Shown here in pieces: positions 7,767 to 15,164 of a stretch of DNA of 17,478 bases. The translations under genes were made by a program, and so were the position numbers. A model generated the notes under the pieces. That model worked only from the letters and a program-made list of their open reading frames with translations. It made no database searches and was not told the DNA's origin. Source of the DNA: Methanobrevibacter sp. (GTDB taxonomy: Archaea > Methanobacteriota > Methanobacteria > Methanobacteriales > Methanobacteriaceae); assembly GCA_009784145.1 (NCBI GenBank), contig WRCI01000012.1, forward strand, positions 1 to 17,478, in the 5' to 3' direction. Position 1 is the first letter of the stretch, and each line of letters starts with the position of its first letter.

Positions 7767-7770
7767 AAAT

Positions 7771-7777
7771 ATCACCT
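7771..7777 (-). promoter_or_regulatory. Ribosome binding site of the permease
   Basis: Minus-strand AGGTGAT matches the archaeal anti-16S sequence very well and leaves four bases before GTG 7766. It overlaps the alternative GTG at 7775 and so decides against it. Confidence 0.55.
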
Positions 7778-7890
7778 ACATACATTTTACCAACTCTTTG
7801 AATTATTTGAAATATATTTAAGATTTATTTAAAATTTATTTTAGAATTTATTCATTAAATACAGTTAAATTTTATCATAAAATATTTTTA

Positions 7891-7950
7891 AAGTTTATTT
7901 ATATTAGTTAAAATTTATTTATATTAGTTAAAGTTTATTTATATTAGTTA
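7891..7950. repeat. 20-bp tandem repeat, three copies
   Basis: aagtttatttatattagtta occurs at 7891-7910, 7911-7930 (one change) and 7931-7950. The array lies in the 204-bp spacer between the PhoU/TrkA-C gene and the permease, and in the minus direction it is upstream of the permease. Copies are nearly identical, so the expansion is recent. Confidence 0.85.
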
Positions 7951-7970
7951 AAACTTAAGAATAATATTAT

Positions 7971-8597
7971 TTAATCTTTATCTTCACTTTTGGATTGACT
8001 TTCTTCATCTACTAAATCAGCTATTTCATCAAGATCGATTTCATTATTAGCTAATTTCTCTAAAAGCTCTCCACCTACTTCTGTTCCTTTAGCTATTACT
8101 GTGTCACCAGCTCTTATAATTGTATGTCTATTAGGACCATATAACCAAGTTTCATCTCTTCTAATAACTATTACAGTCATTCCTATCCTGTTAGCTAATA
8201 CTAATTCACCAAGAGATTTATCACACAATTCAGAATCTTCTTGAACTTTTGTACTAGTGATAATTTCTTCAGCTTCTTCCATTACCATTTTAAATACTGG
8301 GTGGGGTTTAATACCTTTAATAACAATATCTGCCAAATCTTTAGCTGCATTAGCTATACTTTCAGCAGCTTCAGCTATTTCAAGAAGAGCTGTTAATTTT
8401 TCAGCATCTTCAATAGAACGTGCTGCAACAAGGGACTGTTTTTTTATTTCATAATTTAAACTATTTACTTTATTTTCTAATTTTAAAACTTCTTTTGCAG
8501 CATTTTTACTATTAAAAAGAACAGCTGAATAAGCTAAATCAACCATCAACTCAGATAAATTTTTCATCTCTATTAATATGTCTTTTATACTAGCCAT
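7971..8597 (-). CDS. PhoU-like and TrkA-C (RCK_C) domain protein
   Basis: This 208-residue soluble protein has two parts. Residues 1-110 are an Ala- and Glu-rich helical bundle of PhoU type ([22 protein letters not shown], about 71-92). Residues about 118-172 are a TrkA-C fold ([39 protein letters not shown]), the ligand-binding module of potassium channel and antiporter regulators. The tail (183-208) is very acidic. This architecture is known as an uncharacterised PhoU plus TrkA_C family that sits beside SLC41-like permeases in methanogens, and here the permease is next on the same strand. A regulatory subunit or sensor of that transporter is the likely role, by inference from context. The ATG at 8597 has AAGGATGG upstream. 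Confidence 0.85.
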   Translation of the reverse strand: MASIKDILIEMKNLSELMVDLAYSAVLFNSKNAAKEVLKLENKVNSLNYEIKKQSLVAARSIEDAEKLTALLEIAEAAESIANAAKDLADIVIKGIKPHPVFKMVMEEAEEIITSTKVQEDSELCDKSLGELVLANRIGMTVIVIRRDETWLYGPNRHTIIRAGDTVIAKGTEVGGELLEKLANNEIDLDEIADLVDEESQSKSEDKD

Positions 8598-8921
8598 TTT
8601 TTGTTTCCATCCTTATGTTTTTATTATTTCCCTATTTTTATTATTCATTATCTTTATTATTTATTTCATTATTTTATTATTAATAAGTACTGATTTTGGA
8701 AAATTAGTATGATAAATTAAATTTTATTATATTTTTTATTTTTTTAATTTATTTTAAATCTATTTTTAATTTGTAATATTTTTTGTTATAGTAATTATAA
8801 TTTTTTTATAATATATTTTAATTTGTAATATTTTTTCTTATATAATTATAATATTTTATATAATAATATAATTTCAACATGTGTATATATTCGATAAATA
8901 ATTGATTAAAATTTAAATAAA
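8598..8921. other. Non-coding AT-rich gap with a direct repeat
   Basis: No gene is visible. A block containing taatttgtaatatttttt begins at 8767 and again at 8819, a 52-bp period, with similar flanks (ttataattataat-type). It lies between the end of cbiH and the start of the PhoU/TrkA-C gene, both on the minus strand, so it must hold the promoter of the latter. Confidence 0.5.
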
Positions 8922-10094
8922 CTATTTTTTTCTTCTAGTTTCACTAATACAATGTTTACGTAACTTTAATAACTCTTTCTTTTTAATTGTTAAATCATCT
9001 ACTTCTTCAAGAATATTGTTCAAGCTTTTTTTAACACATTCTACAGTAGCTTCTTCATGAATCCATTTACAGTCTTTACAACTCCAAACATTCTTACCTT
9101 TTATCCATTCCCCCCCTGTAGAGCTATCACCACATGGATAGAAGGGACAATAACAGAAATCACATTGTTGTTTTCCATCTTCCATATCATGGCAGGGATA
9201 ATATTCACAAGTTTCATTTGGACCAATAGGAGATTCTCCAGCCAAATATTTAGTATAAAATTCTTCAGACAATGGATGAATCTGTGATTTAACAACATAT
9301 CCTCTTGGAGTAATCATATAACCGTCTTGAAGGTATGTTGATGAATTTCCAACAATTAATGTTGTGGACATATTAATATCTTCTTCATTAAGATTGTCTA
9401 ATGTCACAACACTTGTTTTTGATGGAATTTCAGTTTTTGAAAGAAAATTGGCGTTTTTATTTTTTTCTTTTTTATTTAAGTTTTCAGTATTTTTTCTTTT
9501 ATTTAAGTTCTCACTACTATCTACAATTCCAATTAAAGTTTTAGGATCTTTAGTTTCCATCAATATTTCTTTGAATCTTCTAAAAGGTTTTTTCCTTGTT
9601 TTACTAATAGGATTGTAAATAGCTATTATAAAATCAGCACGAGAAGCATATTCTATTTTTTTTTCAATTTCTGAAAGTGGTGTTAATATATCACTCAAAC
9701 TAATAGCTGCAAAGTCATGTAATGGGGCTCCAAGAAGTGAAGCACTATAATTAACAGAACTCACCCCTGGAAATATTTTTATATCCTTTTTAGAATCAAA
9801 ATCTTTATATTTAGCCATTATTTGAAATAAGACATTAGCCATTCCAAAAACTCCCGGATCACCAGAACTAATTAAGGCAACTGTTTTTCCTTGGATTGAT
9901 TTAGATATTGCAATATCTCCTCTTGCAATCTCATCACCCATACCTTTTTTTATAATTTCTTTATCTTCAAGTAAATCAGAAATAGAATCTATGTATTTTT
10001 TATATCCAATTATTACATCTGATTTTTCAAGAGCTTCTAAAGCTGAAAGTGTAATATTTTCTCTGTTAGGTCCTAGACCTATAATATTAATCAT
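8922..10094 (-). CDS. cbiH: Cobalt-factor III C17-methyltransferase CbiH with a C-terminal Cys-rich domain
   Basis: CbiH uses S-adenosylmethionine to methylate C17 and contract the ring in the anaerobic cobalamin pathway. The tetrapyrrole methylase domain fills residues 1 to about 270: NIIGLGP (3-9), [12 protein letters not shown] (75-86), [21 protein letters not shown] (108-128) and [14 protein letters not shown] (157-170). The VDSSE motif at 191-195 is followed by a low-complexity Lys/Asn insertion (about 196-226). Residues 296-353 add a domain with nine Cys (296, 301, 311, 314, 316, 321, 339, 342, 353), which resembles the Pfam cysteine-rich small domain found beside or fused to cobalamin enzymes in methanogens. 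A metal or Fe-S site is likely. The ATG at 10094 has a near-perfect AGGTGAC. It could share an mRNA with the upstream membrane protein gene 133 bp away. cbiG and cbiX are elsewhere in the window. Confidence 0.93.
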   Translation of the reverse strand: MINIIGLGPNRENITLSALEALEKSDVIIGYKKYIDSISDLLEDKEIIKKGMGDEIARGDIAISKSIQGKTVALISSGDPGVFGMANVLFQIMAKYKDFDSKKDIKIFPGVSSVNYSASLLGAPLHDFAAISLSDILTPLSEIEKKIEYASRADFIIAIYNPISKTRKKPFRRFKEILMETKDPKTLIGIVDSSENLNKRKNTENLNKKEKNKNANFLSKTEIPSKTSVVTLDNLNEEDINMSTTLIVGNSSTYLQDGYMITPRGYVVKSQIHPLSEEFYTKYLAGESPIGPNETCEYYPCHDMEDGKQQCDFCYCPFYPCGDSSTGGEWIKGKNVWSCKDCKWIHEEATVECVKKSLNNILEEVDDLTIKKKELLKLRKHCISETRRKK

Positions 10095-10189
10095 TAAGTC
10101 ACCTAATTTTTTAAAATTATAAAAATAAAATATTTAATTAGTTAATTAATTTATATTTAATTATTTGAGGAATGATTGTTTCAATGTTA

Positions 10190-10224
10190 TTCATTTAATG
10201 AAGAGATTGTTTTACACTCTCTTC
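10190..10224. promoter_or_regulatory. Two short inverted repeats between the membrane protein gene and cbiH
   Basis: gaagaga (10200-10206) and tctcttc (10218-10224) form a 7-bp stem with an 11-base loop, starting four bases past the minus-strand stop at 10228. A smaller ttcat-tta-atgaa dyad (10190-10202) overlaps it. This may be an mRNA 3' hairpin or a regulator site ahead of cbiH. No T tract follows on the minus strand, so termination is not clear. Confidence 0.35.
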
Positions 10225-10227
10225 TTT

Positions 10228-10821
10228 TTAAACAAATGAAATATTGAGACCTCCACCTCTATTGTTACCACTACTCCCACTTCTATTAGAAGAATTTCCC
10301 CCACCAATAAATGTTTCATCGGTAGTGGCAAGTTTCATAATAGAGACCACAGCTATACTAGTTACATTAACTTCAATAGTACCGTCGTTTGTTCTATATG
10401 CAAGAGCTTTTACTGTAACACTATAATCAGGAACTGTTGATAATATTAATGAACCTTTTGTGGAATTTGGTGATGAAAAAGCTAAAGCATTAATTTCAAC
10501 ATCGAATTCTCTATTTTGAGTATTATTCAAGGTGGTTACATTCATAGTACTTATATCAATACCATCCACCTTTGCAGCACTTGCCATAGCATCAGCTACT
10601 TTTGCTTTATTAATTATAGTAACTTCTTCAGGATCTTTAATCATAACTTCACTTATTTTTTCTGGACTAAAAAACTCTGTGATGGTTCTGATTTGTAAAT
10701 CAATAAGACCCCTGACATCTGGAGGTTCAGATGTTATTATTGTATAAGAACTGAAAAGCCCTGCTTCAAAAAAAGCTATGAAAAATACCAATATAAGTAA
10801 AATTTTTAATTTTCCTGACAT
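10228..10821 (-). CDS. N-terminally anchored extracytoplasmic protein, unknown function
   Basis: I do not recognise this 197-residue protein. One hydrophobic segment at about 6-27 (ILLILVFFIAFFEAGLFSSYTI) serves as a membrane anchor or signal sequence. There is no lipobox Cys. The outside part starts with a predicted helical stretch (about 36-90, IDLQIRTITEFFSPEKISEVM), then a beta-rich region (about 105-165: EFDVEINALAF, YSVTVKALAYRT, GTIEVNVTSIAVVS). It ends in a flexible Gly/Ser/Asn tail (173-191). Several N-x-S/T sequons are present. The ATG at 10821 has AGGTGG upstream. It is divergent from polB and lies before cbiH on the same strand. The fold resembles a small periplasm-like adaptor more than an enzyme. 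Confidence 0.6.
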   Translation of the reverse strand: MSGKLKILLILVFFIAFFEAGLFSSYTIITSEPPDVRGLIDLQIRTITEFFSPEKISEVMIKDPEEVTIINKAKVADAMASAAKVDGIDISTMNVTTLNNTQNREFDVEINALAFSSPNSTKGSLILSTVPDYSVTVKALAYRTNDGTIEVNVTSIAVVSIMKLATTDETFIGGGNSSNRSGSSGNNRGGGLNISFV

Positions 10822-11335
10822 AAACCCACCTAATCATATTCAATCTCTAGGTAATGATTTTTTTATTATGTTTTTTAATTAATTTATCAGTTAATATTCT
10901 TAGTTAATAGATTATTATTAATTTAGAATATTTTTTTTAAGTATTTTATTCTATTTAGCTAAATATATATTTTACTTTATTAATATTCAGTAGTTTAGAA
11001 ATTAATAATAGATAAATATATAGTTTATTAATTTATTATTCAGTAATTTAGGAATTAATAATAGATAAATATATAATTTATAACATTATAAATATGTTTT
11101 TTATTTATAATAAAAGTAACTGTTAAAAAGTTTTTGGGACTGTCAGTTTTTGATAATATTTTCAAATACAATTTCATTCTAAAAATTTTCTGTTAAATTT
11201 ATACTATTGAAATTTTCATGATTAAAAATATAAACTAAAAAAACCAATATTAATATAAACACTATTATTAAAAAATATAAATTTATAGAATATACTATTC
11301 TTTATAAATTTTAAAAAATTTATTTCAATGATATT
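10822..11335. other. Divergent 514-bp intergenic region with a 53-bp-spaced direct repeat
   Basis: It must hold the promoters of the minus-strand membrane protein gene and of polB. A repeat of about 46 bp with few changes begins at 10985 and 11038 (attcagtagtttagaaatta and attcagtaatttaggaatta, followed by the shared ataatagataaatatata). A locally G-rich patch, tttttgggactgtcagtttt, at about 11131-11150 stands out from the surrounding A/T DNA but has no partner in the window. No gene is visible. Confidence 0.5.
11279..11311 (+). promoter_or_regulatory. Imperfect dyad over the likely polB promoter
   Basis: aaatttatagaata (11279-11292) is mirrored by tattctttataaattt (11296-11311), the same sequence in inverse with two extra bases. 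The right arm contains tttataaat, a TATA-like box about 30 bp before the polB ATG. This implies a very short leader and a possible repressor site over the promoter. Confidence 0.35.
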
Positions 11336-13318
11336 ATGACAACAGAAGTTCTTTTTAAGTTCGCAAAAAAAGATATTAACTTATCACCAGAAGCTTATGA
11401 AAAAATTATCGGATTAGATGATCCTTTAGATTTTTCTTCTTCTTTAATTGTAAAATTAAAAAGTCAAAAATTCTCTAAAGAACAATTAATCTCTTTAGAT
11501 GAAAATATAGTTGATGAATTTATAGTAACATTAGGTTTAGCTATTTCTGATTCAAAAGCTGAAAAAGATCAAAACACATCAGATAGTCAAAGTAGTTTGT
11601 TTGCTAATAATGAAAAAGAAAACATTAGTTTTGGCGACATTGATAAGAGCGATCTAGTTGATAAGAATGTGGTTGTTGGTAAGAGCGATCCGATTGATAA
11701 GGGTGTAGCTGTTGATAAGGGCAGTTCTCTTGATAAGGGTGTTGACACTGTCGATATTGATAATAAAGGTGTAATTACTAATACAAAAAATATAAGCACC
11801 GACACCAATGTTAAAATTAAAAATTCAGATACTAAAAATGTAGTCAACACAATTGCTACTAAAACAACTTCTGATTCTTTTATTAACGATAACACCAATA
11901 TTAACACGAGTACTGGTGTTGATGTTGATTCAGATACAAGTGTTGATGTTTCCAATAGCATTGATTCTGAGATGGCAGATGATTTAAGTGTTTCTAATGA
12001 AAAAGTCAGAGAAGATGTATCAAATAAAGCTATAAATAATAAACAGTCTAAGACAATAGACTCATCTAAATTTAAAAGAAATTTAAATCCACCTACAGCT
12101 GAATATGACTTTAAAATATTACAAGATACTAGTAAAAAATCATATACTAGTGGGGAAATTGGAAATTTAATTACTTATTTTAAAAACAGATATGAAAAAT
12201 TATCGAAAATATTATCTAAACGACCAGAACTAAAAGCTTTTCAAAAGATTAGGGATTTAGATGAAAAAACTACGGACTTAAATCTCATTGTAATGGTTTC
12301 AGAAATTAGAAACACCAAAAATGGTCATAGAATTGTAATTTTTGAAGATGACACAGACGAAATAACTGTATTATTCCATAAGGACAATCATGAATTATTC
12401 AAACTTTCAGAAAAACTTGTTAAAGATGAAATTGTTGGAATTTTAGCTGAAAGAAAGGGAGAATTAGCTATTGCAAATAGAATAATTCAACCAGGAATTC
12501 CAAGAGTTCCTAAAAAAGACATGAATTTTTCAGCTGTATTTACATCAGATATTCATGTTGGTAGCTTAACTTTTCTTGAAGATGCATTTGTAAGGTTTAC
12601 ACAATGGTTAAATGGTGATTTTGGAAGTGAAGAACAAAAAAAAATAGCCAATGATGTTAAATACATGGTTGTTTGTGGGGATATTGTAGATGGTATTGGC
12701 ATATACCCAAACCAAGATGCAGAACTAGGTATTAAAGACATTTCAGACCAATATGATGAGGCCGCCCGTCTTCTTGGAGATATTAGAAGTGATATTAAAA
12801 TTATCATATCTCCTGGAAACCACGATGCTTCAAGAGTAGCTGAACCTCAGCCAGCAGTACCAGAAAAATATGCAAAATCTCTATATGAACTCAGTAACAC
12901 AGAATTTGTAAGTAATCCTGCTGTTGTAAGTCTTGATGGTTGGAATACTCTTATTTACCATGGTCGTGGTTTTGATGACATAGCTATTGGTGTTAAAGGA
13001 TTTTCCCATGAACGTAATGATATTATCATGGAAGAACTCTTAAATATGCGACATCTTGCTCCAATCTATGGTGAAAGAACTCCACTTGCTTCAGAACTTG
13101 AAGATTACCTTGTTATTGATAATGTTCCAGATATTTTCCACACAGGCCATGTTCATATTAATACATATAAAAATTATAATGGAGTCCACATGATTAACTC
13201 AGGAACTTTTCAAACCCAAACAGAGTTTCAAAAAATCCACAATATTGTTCCTACATGTGCAAATGTTCCAGTTCTTCATAGAGGAACTTATAAACAATTG
13301 AATTTTTTAAATAAATAA
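11336..13318 (+). CDS. polB: DNA polymerase D small subunit (DP1), 3'-5' exonuclease
   Basis: DP1 is the proofreading subunit of the euryarchaeal replicative polymerase PolD. Of the 660 residues, an N-terminal helical domain covers 1-70, an OB-fold about 312-390, and a calcineurin-like (Mre11-type) phosphoesterase 398-625. The metal and catalytic motifs are intact: TSDIHVGS (403-410), CGDIVDG (447-453), SPGNHDASR (492-500), YHGRGFDD (541-548) and HTGHVHINTY (602-611). An active exonuclease is therefore expected. Residues about 72-245 are a disordered Asp/Ser/Asn/Lys linker with DKG-type repeats (VDKN, IDKG, VDKG, LDKG) and DVDSDTSVDVS. This is much less conserved than the rest. The ATG has only a weak ribosome site. 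The gene lies about 9.6 kb from orc1/cdc6; I recall these two genes being close in Methanothermobacter as well. Confidence 0.95.
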   Translation: MTTEVLFKFAKKDINLSPEAYEKIIGLDDPLDFSSSLIVKLKSQKFSKEQLISLDENIVDEFIVTLGLAISDSKAEKDQNTSDSQSSLFANNEKENISFGDIDKSDLVDKNVVVGKSDPIDKGVAVDKGSSLDKGVDTVDIDNKGVITNTKNISTDTNVKIKNSDTKNVVNTIATKTTSDSFINDNTNINTSTGVDVDSDTSVDVSNSIDSEMADDLSVSNEKVREDVSNKAINNKQSKTIDSSKFKRNLNPPTAEYDFKILQDTSKKSYTSGEIGNLITYFKNRYEKLSKILSKRPELKAFQKIRDLDEKTTDLNLIVMVSEIRNTKNGHRIVIFEDDTDEITVLFHKDNHELFKLSEKLVKDEIVGILAERKGELAIANRIIQPGIPRVPKKDMNFSAVFTSDIHVGSLTFLEDAFVRFTQWLNGDFGSEEQKKIANDVKYMVVCGDIVDGIGIYPNQDAELGIKDISDQYDEAARLLGDIRSDIKIIISPGNHDASRVAEPQPAVPEKYAKSLYELSNTEFVSNPAVVSLDGWNTLIYHGRGFDDIAIGVKGFSHERNDIIMEELLNMRHLAPIYGERTPLASELEDYLVIDNVPDIFHTGHVHINTYKNYNGVHMINSGTFQTQTEFQKIHNIVPTCANVPVLHRGTYKQLNFLNK

Positions 13319-13342
13319 TTTAACTCAATATATTAGTGTTAT

Positions 13343-13516
13343 AATTAATGATAATTAAGTGTAGGATATAGCTTTGTTGATAATTGAATTAATGATAAGG
13401 GTATTGTTAATAATTAAGTGTAGGATATAGCTTTGTTGATAATTGAATTAATGATAAGGGTATTGTTAATAATTAAGTGTAGGATATAGCTTTGTTGATA
13501 ATTGAATTGATGATAA
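13343..13516. repeat. 59-bp tandem repeat, two perfect copies and a partial third
   Basis: Units start at 13352, 13411 and 13470. Units 1 and 2 (13352-13410, 13411-13469) are identical over 59 bp. Unit 3 matches for 39 bases, then one mismatch and seven more matches to 13516. A fragment of the same phase precedes unit 1. The array fills most of the polB-fucA gap and stops six bases before the fucA ribosome site (GGATGAT, 13523-13529). Each unit has taattaagtgtaggatatag at its start. Perfect identity means recent duplication. Confidence 0.9.
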
Positions 13517-13534
13517 TTAGATGGATGATATAAA

Positions 13535-14116
13535 ATGTATGATAATAAAGACAATATTAAAAGCATTATTGAAATATCAAAATATTTATTCAAAAAAAAA
13601 TTAGTTTCTGGAAAAGCTGGAAATGTAAGTGCTAGATTTAAAGATAATGGAATGGATGTAATAGCTATTACACCTACTTTAAAATCTTTAGGAGATTTAA
13701 AAGAAGAAGATATTATTTTAGTTGATATTGAAGGAAATAATTTAACAAAGGGAGTCCCTTCTTCTGAAGTTTATCTACACTTAGCTATTTACAAAGAAAA
13801 AAAAGATGTTGGAGGAATCGTTCATACACACTCAATTTTTGCAACAGGCTTTGCATTTTCAGATAAGAAAATAAAGAGACTTGAAGGATTTGGAGAAATC
13901 AAATCTCCATACTTGGCTGAAATTGCTTATGAAAAACCAGGAAGTGAAAAATTAGCTACAAAATCAGCCGAAGCACTGAAAAATGAAGATGTTTTAATTT
14001 TAAAAGAACATGGAGTCATAGTTACTGGCGAAAACCTAAAAGAAGCTTGTTTATTAGCAGAATTTGTTGAAGATATAGCTAAAACTCAGTTTATTTCTCA
14101 TACATTAAATCTTTAA
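13535..14116 (+). CDS. fucA: Class II aldolase, L-fuculose-1-phosphate aldolase type
   Basis: This zinc-dependent aldolase splits fuculose-1-phosphate into dihydroxyacetone phosphate and lactaldehyde. In methanogens the homologue has been linked to lactaldehyde supply for coenzyme F420, so a biosynthetic rather than sugar-degrading role is likely. The 193 residues are near the family length (about 180-215). Conserved parts are GNVSARF (29-35), ITPT (45-48), PSSEVYLHLAIY (75-86) with the catalytic acid at Glu78, VHTHS (96-100) with zinc ligands His97 and His99, and LKEHGVIVTG (156-165) with the third ligand His159. All active-site residues expected for FucA are present. The ATG at 13535 has GGATGAT five bases upstream. 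It lies after polB on the same strand but is separated by the 59-bp repeat array. RhaD/AraD-like or methylthioribulose-phosphate dehydratase relatives are the main alternatives. Confidence 0.88.
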   Translation: MYDNKDNIKSIIEISKYLFKKKLVSGKAGNVSARFKDNGMDVIAITPTLKSLGDLKEEDIILVDIEGNNLTKGVPSSEVYLHLAIYKEKKDVGGIVHTHSIFATGFAFSDKKIKRLEGFGEIKSPYLAEIAYEKPGSEKLATKSAEALKNEDVLILKEHGVIVTGENLKEACLLAEFVEDIAKTQFISHTLNL

Positions 14117-14118
14117 GA

Positions 14119-14135
14119 TTTTTTTTAGATTTTTT
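14119..14135 (+). terminator. Oligo-T terminator after the aldolase
   Basis: Just past the stop, the plus strand has T8 (14119-14126) and T6 (14130-14135), typical of archaeal termination. Confidence 0.6.
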
Positions 14136-14301
14136 AGAATAAGAGCTATATTTAATTGAAAATAGTTTTAATAATTAATAATTAATAATAAAAATATGAG
14201 GAAATAATCTAATAAAAGCCAGATTAAATTAAATAAAAAAGAAAATAATAATAATGAATAAAAATATTTTATTAATTAAAAATTTTAAATAATTAATATA
14301 A

Positions 14302-14321
14302 ATTGTGACAATTGTCACAAT
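14302..14321. promoter_or_regulatory. Perfect 20-bp palindrome in a convergent gap
   Basis: attgtgacaattgtcacaat is its own reverse complement. It lies between the convergent ends of the aldolase (14116) and UPF0147 (14356), not in front of either gene. The core TGTGACAATTGTCACA is much richer in G/C than its surroundings. It could be a protein binding site or a hairpin at the UPF0147 mRNA end, as T-rich DNA follows on the minus strand. Confidence 0.5.
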
Positions 14322-14355
14322 AAAAATAAAAGTCGAGTATAGTTAGTTTTTTCAG

Positions 14356-14613
14356 TTAATGTGTTTTAATTGATTCTAATTTACTTAAAACTTCCCAAAT
14401 AAGTGTTCTTGCATGAATTGGTATATTTGGATCATTACTGATTTCATCTAATATCAAAATAACTGCACTTACTCTTACAGTCACATCTTCATCTTCATTG
14501 TTTAAAGTTGTGTTAGATTCATCAGCAGCTCTTCTGATGTTACGCGGAACACTAGGATTTTCCATAATGTGCTTTAAAATTTCAGAAACTTCGTTAAAAA
14601 TATCATCACTCAT
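14356..14613 (-). CDS. UPF0147 family protein
   Basis: This small acidic all-helical protein of 85 residues belongs to a family conserved in archaea and of unknown function. Diagnostic parts are [15 protein letters not shown] (19-33) and [20 protein letters not shown] (46-65) followed by HARTLIW (67-73). I chose ATG 14613 because GGGAGG (14621-14626) lies seven bases before it. A longer frame from TTG 14628 would begin inside or before that site. No membrane span or catalytic motif is visible. It is convergent with the aldolase gene and has a long non-coding region upstream that must carry its promoter. Confidence 0.88.
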   Translation of the reverse strand: MSDDIFNEVSEILKHIMENPSVPRNIRRAADESNTTLNNEDEDVTVRVSAVILILDEISNDPNIPIHARTLIWEVLSKLESIKTH

Positions 14614-14620
14614 AAAAATG

Positions 14621-14626
14621 CCTCCC
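14621..14626 (-). promoter_or_regulatory. Ribosome binding site of UPF0147
   Basis: Minus-strand GGGAGG, seven bases before ATG 14613, fixes the start and rules out TTG 14628. Confidence 0.65.
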
Positions 14627-15150
14627 AAGAATTAAAATAAATAATAATTTTAAATTTAATACTAATTTAATAGTAAGTTAGAACTATAATGAAATATAGT
14701 ACTAATTTAGATATTTAATAATAAATATAAGAAATATTAAAAATTTTAACAAGTATTTATGTATTAATAAGTATTTAAAAAATATAGTTAAATATAATCT
14801 AATTTACTATATATCTTTATTATATTGGAGCAAGCTATTTAAAAACTTTTTGTATTTTTTTCATTTAAATATTTTAGTATATATAGATTTTATATACACA
14901 TTTTATAAAATTATTATTATTCTATAACGAGTCTTATTTTGGCATGGTTTAATTTGTTTATTTGTATTAATATGGTTATTTTTTATTATTTTTTAAGCTA
15001 TTTTAGCTATCATCACTTTTTGAGTTAATTATTTATATAATAATTTTAAAATATTATAACATTATAGACATATATTATAATATTAATAGAAATATATTAT
15101 AACATTATAGAAATATTTAAAACATTGTTTATATTTCTAATATATTTACT
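14627..15150. other. Non-coding region between divergent UPF0147 and the secreted protein gene
   Basis: About 520 bp of A/T-rich DNA without a gene. Short tracts recur, such as acattatagacatatattataatatt and a similar copy around 15058-15115. A slightly G/C-richer piece (tattctataacgagtcttattttggcatgg, in part about 14920-14947) has no long frame or clear fold. Both flanking promoters must be here. A small RNA cannot be excluded or supported. Confidence 0.4.
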
Positions 15151-15160
15151 GGGGATTGAT
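15151..15160 (+). promoter_or_regulatory. Ribosome binding site of the Tyr/Trp-rich secreted protein
   Basis: ggggattgat resembles the archaeal GGAGGTGAT and leaves four bases before TTG 15165. The first in-frame TTG (15156) lies within it and is therefore rejected as the start. Confidence 0.5.
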
Positions 15161-15164
15161 AAAA

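Noticed and set aside
10244..10747. Three overlapping plus-strand frames of 60-71 codons
   Set aside because: They mirror the minus-strand membrane protein gene, which has a good ribosome site and signal-like N-terminus.
11131..11150. End of an insertion sequence (G-rich patch tttttgggactgtcag)
   Set aside because: There is no inverted partner, no target-site duplication and no transposase remnant nearby, so a mobile element is not supported.
11587..11961. 124-codon minus-strand open frame opposite polB
   Set aside because: It is the antisense of the Asp/Ser/Lys-rich linker of DP1. The product is Leu/Ser/Thr-rich low complexity, and the plus-strand frame is a clear conserved polymerase subunit.
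13343..13516. Possible CRISPR array
   Set aside because: The 59-bp units are contiguous and include their spacers in the repeat. There are no unique spacers and no cas genes, so this is a tandem duplication.
14302..14321. CRP/FNR-type operator
   Set aside because: The match to TGTGA-N6-TCACA is exact, but archaea of this group have no known CRP system, and the site is not before a gene. I report it only as a palindrome.
14818..14950. Possible small RNA or tRNA in the long gap upstream of UPF0147
   Set aside because: There is no cloverleaf, no GTTC-type T loop and no stable stem that I can draw. The slightly higher G/C is not enough.
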